Shown: one piece after another, positions 58,501 to 64,000 of the stretch
Layout: every line of letters begins with the position of its first letter
Position numbering within the stretch: position 1 is the stretch's first letter
DNA from: Solidesulfovibrio fructosivorans JJ]
GTDB taxonomy: Bacteria > Desulfobacterota > Desulfovibrionia > Desulfovibrionales > Desulfovibrionaceae
Direction: 5' to 3'
Assembly (NCBI RefSeq): GCF_000179555.1
Contig: NZ_AECZ01000007.1
Coordinates: 62,001-126,000, forward strand
DNA: 64,000 nt
Notes under the pieces: generated by a model
Told to the model about the DNA's origin: nothing
Seen by the model: the letters and a program-made list of their open reading frames with translations, nothing else
Database searches by the model: none
Position numbers and translations under genes: made by a program

Positions 58501-59130
58501 TTAGGCCTCCTGGCAGTAGACGGCGAAATTGCGCAACAGGGACAGTCCCGGACGGCCGCTTTTTTCCGGGTGAAACTGCACCGCCCAAAGGCCCTGCTTG
58601 CCGTGCACCGAGCAGAAGGGCAGTCCGTAGTCGGTGACGCCGATGACGTACTCGGCCCGCGGCACGGGGTAGTAGCTGTGCACGAAATAGAATTCCGATT
58701 CCCGGTCGATACCGTCGAAGAGCTCGCACGGGCGGGCAAGGGTCACCTTGTTCCAGCCCATGTGCGGGATGCGGATGGGCAGCCCGTCCTCGTCGGAAAG
58801 CGACGGGACGAACATGGCGCACGCGCCGGGCACGATGCCAAGCGCCGTGGTGTCGTTTTCCGGGCTGTAGTCGAGCAGGATCTGGCAGCCCACGCAGATG
58901 CCGAGCAGCGGTTTGCCGGCGGCCACCTGTTCGGCCAAAAGCTTGTCCAGGCCCGTCGAGGTCAGCTCGTGCATGGCCTGGCCGGCCGCGCCCACACCTG
59001 GGAAGATGATGCCCGCCGCGTCGGCAATGACGGCGGGATCGGCGGTGATGCGGCAGGGGATGCCCAGGTGGTCCAGCGCGCGGCGCACGCTGGTCTGGTT
59101 GCCGGCCTTGTAGTCCAAAATGGCAAGCAT
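58501..59130 (-). CDS. hisH: Imidazole glycerol phosphate synthase, glutaminase subunit HisH
   Basis: A 209-residue class I glutamine amidotransferase. Nucleophile Cys in [11 protein letters not shown] (about 82), His and Glu in QFHPEKSG (about 190), and oxyanion loop [10 protein letters not shown]. It supplies ammonia to HisF. I placed the start at 59130 ([11 protein letters not shown]), the usual HisH beginning, with GGAGCGA upstream; the open frame runs further into the repeat. It is the first of the hisH-hisF pair; other his genes are not in the window. Confidence 0.95.
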   Translation of the reverse strand: MLAILDYKAGNQTSVRRALDHLGIPCRITADPAVIADAAGIIFPGVGAAGQAMHELTSTGLDKLLAEQVAAGKPLLGICVGCQILLDYSPENDTTALGIVPGACAMFVPSLSDEDGLPIRIPHMGWNKVTLARPCELFDGIDRESEFYFVHSYYPVPRAEYVIGVTDYGLPFCSVHGKQGLWAVQFHPEKSGRPGLSLLRNFAVYCQEA

Positions 59131-59149
59131 GGTCGCTCCTTTTTTTGTT

Positions 59150-59215
59150 GCCTCCGGCGGCCAGGGGGAAACTTTTTGAAAAAAGTTTCCCCCTGGACCC
59201 TCTTCAAAAACTTTC
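59150..59215 (+). repeat. Hairpin repeat in the hisH leader, opposite orientation
   Basis: CCTCCGGCGG, a hairpin (59161-59196, arms CCAGGGGGAAACTTTTT) and GGACCCTCTTCAAAAACTTT read on the plus strand. It has the same three-part plan as the hisF-end copy but lies just upstream of the hisH start on the other strand. It faces the copy at 59291-59366. Confidence 0.75.
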
Positions 59216-59290
59216 AAAGGGAATCTAAAGGCATACCCAGTTCGCCAAGGACTGGGATATGGTCGCATGCCGTGGATCCCGTGCACCCTT

Positions 59291-59366
59291 GAAAAGTTTT
59301 TGGGGAGGGTGGGGGTCCGGGGGAGGGAACCCTTTTTTACAAAAAAGGGTTCCCTCCCCCGGGGGC
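59291..59366 (-). repeat. 3'-end hairpin repeat after mutL
   Basis: On the minus strand, about ten bases after the mutL stop, a long stem (59317-59363, arms CGGGGGAGGGAACCCTTTTTT) is followed by a GGACCCCCACCCTCCCC-type stretch and AAAAACTTTTC. It is likely the mutL terminator. Confidence 0.78.
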
Positions 59367-59376
59367 TTTCCTCTCA

Positions 59377-61386
59377 TTATTTGCCGCGTTTGAACATCTT
59401 TTCCATCTCGCGCTGGCCGAAGCGCACGGTCACCGGCCGGCCGTGGGGGCAATAGTCCCGCTCCGGTGTTTTGGACCACTGGGCGAGCAGGGCCACGGCC
59501 TCGTCGTCGGCAAGCCTGGTTCCGGCCTTGATGGCCGTCTTGCAGCTCATGAGAATCCACAGGTCGTGCAGGGTCTTGGACTGCCCGGCCAGGGCGGCGC
59601 GCAGATACTCCTTGGCCTGCCCCAGGCTCAGTCCCGGCGGCGCGCCGGTGATGGAGACCGTGCCCGGGCGCGGCGACTCCAGGGCAAAGCCGATGGCGCG
59701 CAGTTCGTTGTGCAGTTCCTGCAGCCGCGTCTGCTCGGCCGGGTGCAGCGTCAGTTCCACCGGGATGCCCACGGGCCGGCTGTCGCCGCGTGAACCGGTG
59801 GCCTCCATGGCGGCGTAGATGATGCGCTCGTGGGCCGCGTGCTGATCGAGGAGCACCAGCTCCCGGCCGAGGTCTACAATAAGGTACGTGTCCGCGAACT
59901 GGCCCAGGTAGCGCACGCCGGGCGGCAGCGACGGCTCCAGCTCCTCGGGTCGGCGGGCATGCAAAATTTCCGGTTGCGCCTCGGGAGCGGCATACCTCGA
60001 TTCGGCTGGGGATGTCGCTTCGTCGGAGCCGCCGGTCGGGGGAGATTCGGGTTCCCCGGCCTGGGCGAGCTGCCGCTCGTGGCGGACCACGGCCGGGGGC
60101 TCCAGGTGGCGCACCGGCGCGGGCTGGCCGTGACGGCGGTTTTCGGCCACGGCCTGGTAGGGCGTGGCGGCGGGGGCCGGGGCGTCCTGGGCCTCCTGGC
60201 CCATCGGGTGGACAGGCGGACCTTCGCGCACGATGGGCGTGGCCGGGGTGGTTTGGCCGGGCTGCGGCGCGTCGGCGCGTACGAGTTCATCGAGGAAATC
60301 GCGGCGGGTAGCGAATTTTGGCGGTTCGCCGCCGGATTGTTTGACCCAGGGTTCGGGCGCGGGGACGGTGCGCAGGACCAGCGCCTTGTCGAGGGCCTGT
60401 CCCACGGCCCGGCGGAGATTTAAGAAGACAACCTGCTCGTCGCGGAAGCGCACCTCGGTCTTGGCCGGGTGCACGTTGACGTCCAGGTCCTCGGGCGGCA
60501 GCGTCACAAAAAGCGCCACCTGCGGATATTCCCGGGACAACAGCCGGCCTTTGTAGGCCTCGCGCACGGCCGAAAGCAGCAGTCTGTCCTGGACCGCCCG
60601 GCCGTTGACGTAAAAGAGCATGCGGTCGGCCCGGGACTGGGCGGAAAGGGGCTTGCCGATAAGCCCCTGCACGCGGATGGGGCCCAGGGCGTAGTCCACC
60701 TCGAAAAGCCCTTCGGTGACGGCTGGCGGCCAGATGCCGCCAAGCCGCGCGGCAAGCGTCTGGCTGGCGGGGAAACGGAGCGTCGTGCGGCCATTGACGG
60801 AGAGCTTGAAGGCCACGTCGAGCCGGGCCAGCGCCGCCCGGCTGAAGGCTTCGGTGGCGCGCTTGGTCTCCACGGCCTCGGATTTGAGAAATTTGAGCCG
60901 TGCCGGCACGGCGGCGAAAAGATCGCGCACTTCGATGCGCGTGCCGCGGGCCAGGGCCGCCGGGCCTTCCTCCACGATGCGGCCGCTCTCCACCCGGATG
61001 ACCGCCCCTTCGTCAAACGCCTCGTGGCGCGAGGTCAGCGTAAAGCGCGACACCGAGGCGATGCTCGGCAAGGCTTCGCCGCGAAAGCCGAAGCTCGCGA
61101 TGCTGGTCAGTTCCTCCATGGAGACGATCTTGCTCGTGGCATGGCGCGTGACGGCCAGCGACAGTTCCTCGGGCGTCATGCCCCAGCCGTCGTCGGCCAC
61201 GACCATGGCCGTGCGGCCGCCGCCGTCGATGGAGACTTCGATGCGCGTTGCCCCGGCGTCGAGGCTGTTTTCAACAAGTTCCTTGAGAACGCTGGCCGGG
61301 CGTTCGACCACTTCGCCGGCGGCGATCTGGTTTTGCAGTTCGGGCGGCAGGACGCGGATGGTGCGGTGTTTGACGGCGCTTGGCAT
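59377..61386 (-). CDS. mutL: DNA mismatch repair protein MutL
   Basis: A 669-residue MutL. The N-terminal GHKL ATPase (about 1-330) has IAAGEVVERPASVLKELVEN (catalytic Glu), DDGWGM and TSIASFGFRGEALPSIASVS. A Pro/Glu-rich linker (about 350-475) precedes the dimer domain. The C-terminal domain (about 480-669) has LLDQHAAHERIIY, MSCKTAIKAG and YCPHGRPVTVRFGQRE, the set found in endonuclease-type MutL. In the DQHA-x2-E-x4-E motif the last Glu is Ala here. mutS is not in the window. It is divergent from alr. Confidence 0.93.
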   Translation of the reverse strand: MPSAVKHRTIRVLPPELQNQIAAGEVVERPASVLKELVENSLDAGATRIEVSIDGGGRTAMVVADDGWGMTPEELSLAVTRHATSKIVSMEELTSIASFGFRGEALPSIASVSRFTLTSRHEAFDEGAVIRVESGRIVEEGPAALARGTRIEVRDLFAAVPARLKFLKSEAVETKRATEAFSRAALARLDVAFKLSVNGRTTLRFPASQTLAARLGGIWPPAVTEGLFEVDYALGPIRVQGLIGKPLSAQSRADRMLFYVNGRAVQDRLLLSAVREAYKGRLLSREYPQVALFVTLPPEDLDVNVHPAKTEVRFRDEQVVFLNLRRAVGQALDKALVLRTVPAPEPWVKQSGGEPPKFATRRDFLDELVRADAPQPGQTTPATPIVREGPPVHPMGQEAQDAPAPAATPYQAVAENRRHGQPAPVRHLEPPAVVRHERQLAQAGEPESPPTGGSDEATSPAESRYAAPEAQPEILHARRPEELEPSLPPGVRYLGQFADTYLIVDLGRELVLLDQHAAHERIIYAAMEATGSRGDSRPVGIPVELTLHPAEQTRLQELHNELRAIGFALESPRPGTVSITGAPPGLSLGQAKEYLRAALAGQSKTLHDLWILMSCKTAIKAGTRLADDEAVALLAQWSKTPERDYCPHGRPVTVRFGQREMEKMFKRGK

Positions 61387-61494
61387 GGCCCCTTTTTACG
61401 GCATCTCCGGCCGAAGGGCCAGCGGGCCGCAAATACTGGAAATGCGGCGGCGATGGGCGTAGGAACCATGCCCGCGTCGACAAGGAGAAGCGCC

Positions 61495-62616
61495 ATGACC
61501 ATCGCCCACAATTACCTGCGCACAAGGGTGCGCCTGGATAACATCGTCGCCAACTACAAGCATCTGTGCAGCTTCGGCGGCCATGTCCTGGCCGTCATCA
61601 AGGCCGACGCCTATGGCCACGGCCTCGTCGAGACGGCCCGGGCCCTGGCCGGGGCCGGCTGCGACGCCTTTGCCATCGGCTCCGTGGCCGAGGGCGCGGC
61701 GCTGCGGCAAAGCGGTTGCGCCGGGGCCATCGTGTCCCTTGTCGGGCCGGTTCTGCCCGAGGACGACGCCATGGTGCTCGACTTTGACGTCACGCCCTTC
61801 ATCCATGATTTCGACCAGCTGGCGCGGCTTGCCGCCCTGGCCGCCGGGCAGGGCAAAAAGGCCCGGGTGGCGCTCAAGTTCGACACGGGCATGGCCCGGT
61901 TGGGTTTTTGCGAGTGCGACGTGCCGCATCTGCTCGAAACGCTTCGGGGCATGCCGGCCATCGAAGTGGTCATGGCCAGCTCGCACCTGGCCACGGCCGA
62001 CGACCCCAATGCCTTCGATTTCGTGGGCGAGCAGGGGAGCAAATTCGCCCGGGTCTGCCAGGGACTTCGCGACGGCGGGCTCACCCTCGAGGCCTCGCTG
62101 TGCAATTCCGCCGGCATCCTGGCCCATGCGACCGATTTTGGTTTCGAGGCCCGGCGGGCCGGTATCGCGCTCTACGGCGTCAATCCCTTCGCGGGCACGG
62201 CGCGCGAGCCGCTCGGCGCGGGACTCGTGCCGGCCATGGAGACGGTGACGCGCATCGTTTCGGTGCACGATCTGGCCAGCGGCTGCTCCATCAGCTACGG
62301 CCGGACCTACACGGCCGAGCGCGACATGCGGGTGGCCATCGTGGCGGCGGGCTACGCCGACGCCTATAGCCGGGGACTGTCCAACCGGGGCTACATGTGT
62401 CTGGCCGGCAAACGCGTGGCAATCGTCGGCCGGGTGTGCATGCAGCTCACCGCCGTCGACATCACGGGCGTGGATGCCGCGCCGGGGGATGTGATCCACC
62501 TGCTCGGCGGCGAGGGGCTTGGCGCGATCACGGCCGAGGACCTGGCCACCTGGTGGGAGACGATTCCCTACGAGGTCTTCTGCCTGTTCGGGCTCAATCC
62601 GCGCGAGTATTGCTAG
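61495..62616 (+). CDS. alr: Alanine racemase
   Basis: A 373-residue PLP enzyme. PLP lysine in VLAVIKADAYGHG (about 40), the RVALKFDTGMARLGF strand, the catalytic Tyr region around YGRTYTAERD and YADAYSRGLSNRG, and GRVCMQLTAVD. It makes D-alanine for peptidoglycan. The ATG at 61495 follows CAAGGAGAAGC. It is divergent from mutL, with about 108 bases of shared promoter region, and is followed by a guanine deaminase gene. Confidence 0.93.
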   Translation: MTIAHNYLRTRVRLDNIVANYKHLCSFGGHVLAVIKADAYGHGLVETARALAGAGCDAFAIGSVAEGAALRQSGCAGAIVSLVGPVLPEDDAMVLDFDVTPFIHDFDQLARLAALAAGQGKKARVALKFDTGMARLGFCECDVPHLLETLRGMPAIEVVMASSHLATADDPNAFDFVGEQGSKFARVCQGLRDGGLTLEASLCNSAGILAHATDFGFEARRAGIALYGVNPFAGTAREPLGAGLVPAMETVTRIVSVHDLASGCSISYGRTYTAERDMRVAIVAAGYADAYSRGLSNRGYMCLAGKRVAIVGRVCMQLTAVDITGVDAAPGDVIHLLGGEGLGAITAEDLATWWETIPYEVFCLFGLNPREYC

Positions 62617-62681
62617 ACCGGGGTCAGTACCCGAAGCCGGGAGCGCGCAGGCCGCCGGCGCAACACAGGAGAAAAGGGGTG

Positions 62682-64000
62682 ATGGAGACAGCTGGCGTAT
62701 CCCGATGCGCCGTTCGCGGCATGTTTTTCGACTTCCTGGATGATCCCTGGAAGCATGCCGGCAAGGAGCATGAGGCGGCCCGTTTCCTGCGCGATGGCCT
62801 GCTGGTCGTCGAGAACGGGAGGATAAGCGACTTCGGCCTGTTCGAGGAAGTTTCCCCCCGCCATCCGGGCCTGGAAGTCGTCTCCTTGCCGGGTCGGCTG
62901 CTCTTGCCGGGCTTTATCGACGGCCATGTCCATTTCCCCCAGCTGCGCGTGATGGGGGCCTATGGCAGGCATCTGCTCGACTGGTTGCAACAGCGGGTTT
63001 TTCCCGAGGAACGCAAATACGGCGACCGCGACTATGCCGACAAGGCGGCCGGGCTTTTCTTCGATGCGTTGCTGGCCGCCGGCACCACCACCTGCCAGGC
63101 TTTTACGACAAGCCATCCGGTCGCGACCGAGGCCTTTTTCGAGGAAGCCACACGGCGCAACATGCGCGTGATCACGGGGCTTACCGGCATGGACCGCTTC
63201 GCGCCCGAAGCGAGCTGTGTCGGTTCCGATGATTTCTACCGCGAGTCCAGGCGTCTGATTGGCCGCTACCACCGCAAGGGGCGCAACCTCTACGCCATCA
63301 CGCCCCGCTTTGCCGTGGGCTGTACGGACGCCATGCTGGATTATAGCCGCCGGCTCAAGGCGGAATTCCCGGACTGCTGGGTCAACACCCACATTTCGGA
63401 AAATCCGGCGGAAGTCCGCGTGGCCAGGGAGCTTTTCCCGGACTGCCAGGACTACACGGCCGTTTACGAGCGCTACGGCCTGCTCGGGCCCAAATGCACC
63501 GCCGGGCATGGCATCTGGCTCTCCGACGACGAGCTGCGGCGGTTTTCCAAGGCCGGCGCGGCGGTTGCCTTTTGTCCGTTGTCCAATTTTTTTCTCGGCA
63601 GCGGTTCTTTTCGGCTGGGCCGGGCCATGGACCCCGAACATCCGGTCAGCGTCGTTTTGGGCAGCGACATCGGCGGCGGCAATGCCCTGACGCTTTTGCG
63701 CGTGATGGAGGAGGCCTACAAGGTCGGCATGTGCAACGCGACATTGCTCGACGGCTCCCTCGACCCGCGCGCGATGGATCTGGCCGAGGCCGAGCGCAAC
63801 AAGTTCTCGCCGTACCGGGCCTATTACCTGTCCACTCTCGGCGGGGCGCGCGCGCTTTGCCTTGACGACCTTCTCGGCAATTTCGAGCCGGGCAAGGAGG
63901 CCGATTTCGTGGCCTTGGACTGGAGGGCCGGCCAGGCGGCCATGGCCTGGCGTCAGTCCCTGGCCGTAAGGGACGCGACCGGACCGCGCACCGTCGACGA
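62682..64000 (+). CDS. guaD: Guanine deaminase (partial, runs off the window)
   Basis: 439 residues are visible, with the reading frame open to the window end. GGAGAAAAGGGG precedes the ATG. The amidohydrolase metal motif is FIDGHVHFPQLRVMG (family form PGFIDxHxHxPQ); later WVNTHISENPAEV, a metal His in CTAGHGIWLSDDE, CPLSNFFLGSGSF and the metal Asp in LGSDIGGGNALT match guanine deaminase. It turns guanine into xanthine and ammonia. Only the C-terminal end is missing. It lies 65 bases after alr, so it may be co-transcribed. Confidence 0.88.
   Translation, partial: METAGVSRCAVRGMFFDFLDDPWKHAGKEHEAARFLRDGLLVVENGRISDFGLFEEVSPRHPGLEVVSLPGRLLLPGFIDGHVHFPQLRVMGAYGRHLLDWLQQRVFPEERKYGDRDYADKAAGLFFDALLAAGTTTCQAFTTSHPVATEAFFEEATRRNMRVITGLTGMDRFAPEASCVGSDDFYRESRRLIGRYHRKGRNLYAITPRFAVGCTDAMLDYSRRLKAEFPDCWVNTHISENPAEVRVARELFPDCQDYTAVYERYGLLGPKCTAGHGIWLSDDELRRFSKAGAAVAFCPLSNFFLGSGSFRLGRAMDPEHPVSVVLGSDIGGGNALTLLRVMEEAYKVGMCNATLLDGSLDPRAMDLAEAERNKFSPYRAYYLSTLGGARALCLDDLLGNFEPGKEADFVALDWRAGQAAMAWRQSLAVRDATGPRTVD

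Overview
The window reads as a stretch of a high-G+C, anaerobic sulfate-reducer-like genome (Desulfovibrionaceae, in the style of Solidesulfovibrio/Desulfovibrio). The reasons are a perR-rubrerythrin-rubredoxin cluster with a C-x4-C rubredoxin, a fumarate/succinate enzyme whose third subunit is HdrB-like, two-subunit class I fumarase, and hairpin repeats behind many genes. This assignment is inference from gene content, not from a marker gene.

Positions 1-11478 are the right part of an integrated element (prophage). It opens in small phage proteins and three tail/appendage-type genes with LamG-like modules (992-4217), closed by a strong terminator. An accessory/early part follows: an AlpA-type regulator, a short HTH protein, a decayed XRE repressor, a ribbon-helix-helix protein, a Cys-rich protein, and a chain of overlapping small genes that includes a HExxH metallopeptidase-like protein. 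An AT-rich DUF4238 gene lies last. The element ends in a 22-bp tRNA 3' end (11457-11478), the expected attR core. Between 5671 and 5790 sits a cluster of tRNA anticodon-arm look-alikes that are not tRNA genes.

11479-31045 is chromosome. It holds an AT-richer 7TMR-DISM diguanylate cyclase, a dCache chemoreceptor, and a six-gene minus-strand operon: dicarboxylate (DASS) transporter, fumarase alpha and beta, then flavoprotein, iron-sulfur and HdrB-like subunits of a fumarate/succinate oxidoreductase. The operon lies downstream of a DctB/DctD-like two-component pair. A clear sigma-54 promoter (23251-23267) and repeated GGTTATGG motifs link the pair to the operon. A DUF459 lipoprotein, a Cys-rich protein related to the prophage one, and an acetate-permease operon (DUF485, ActP, two DUF294-type proteins, DnaQ-like exonuclease; 29190-34801) follow.

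34912-38605 carries oxidative-stress genes (perR, rubrerythrin, rubredoxin), an AI-2E-type permease and a rhomboid protease. 38717-54807 is the most unusual block: a PH-domain membrane protein, a QseE/QseG/QseF-like kinase, lipoprotein and sigma-54 regulator, then a short FtsX permease, a LolD-like ATPase, a 1674-residue protein joining a degenerate M28-peptidase ectodomain to an FtsX permease, two large polytopic membrane proteins, and a 5TM-SpoIIE phosphatase. The genes are tightly spaced and probably form one regulated envelope export/remodelling system that I cannot match to a described one.

54949-64000 is housekeeping: rpoZ, dnaJ, a TPR protein, moaC, hisF and hisH, mutL, alr and the start of guaD. 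A family of two-armed hairpin repeats lies just behind gene ends (26654, 28756, 35874, 57637, 59291) with one further copy in the hisH leader (59150).
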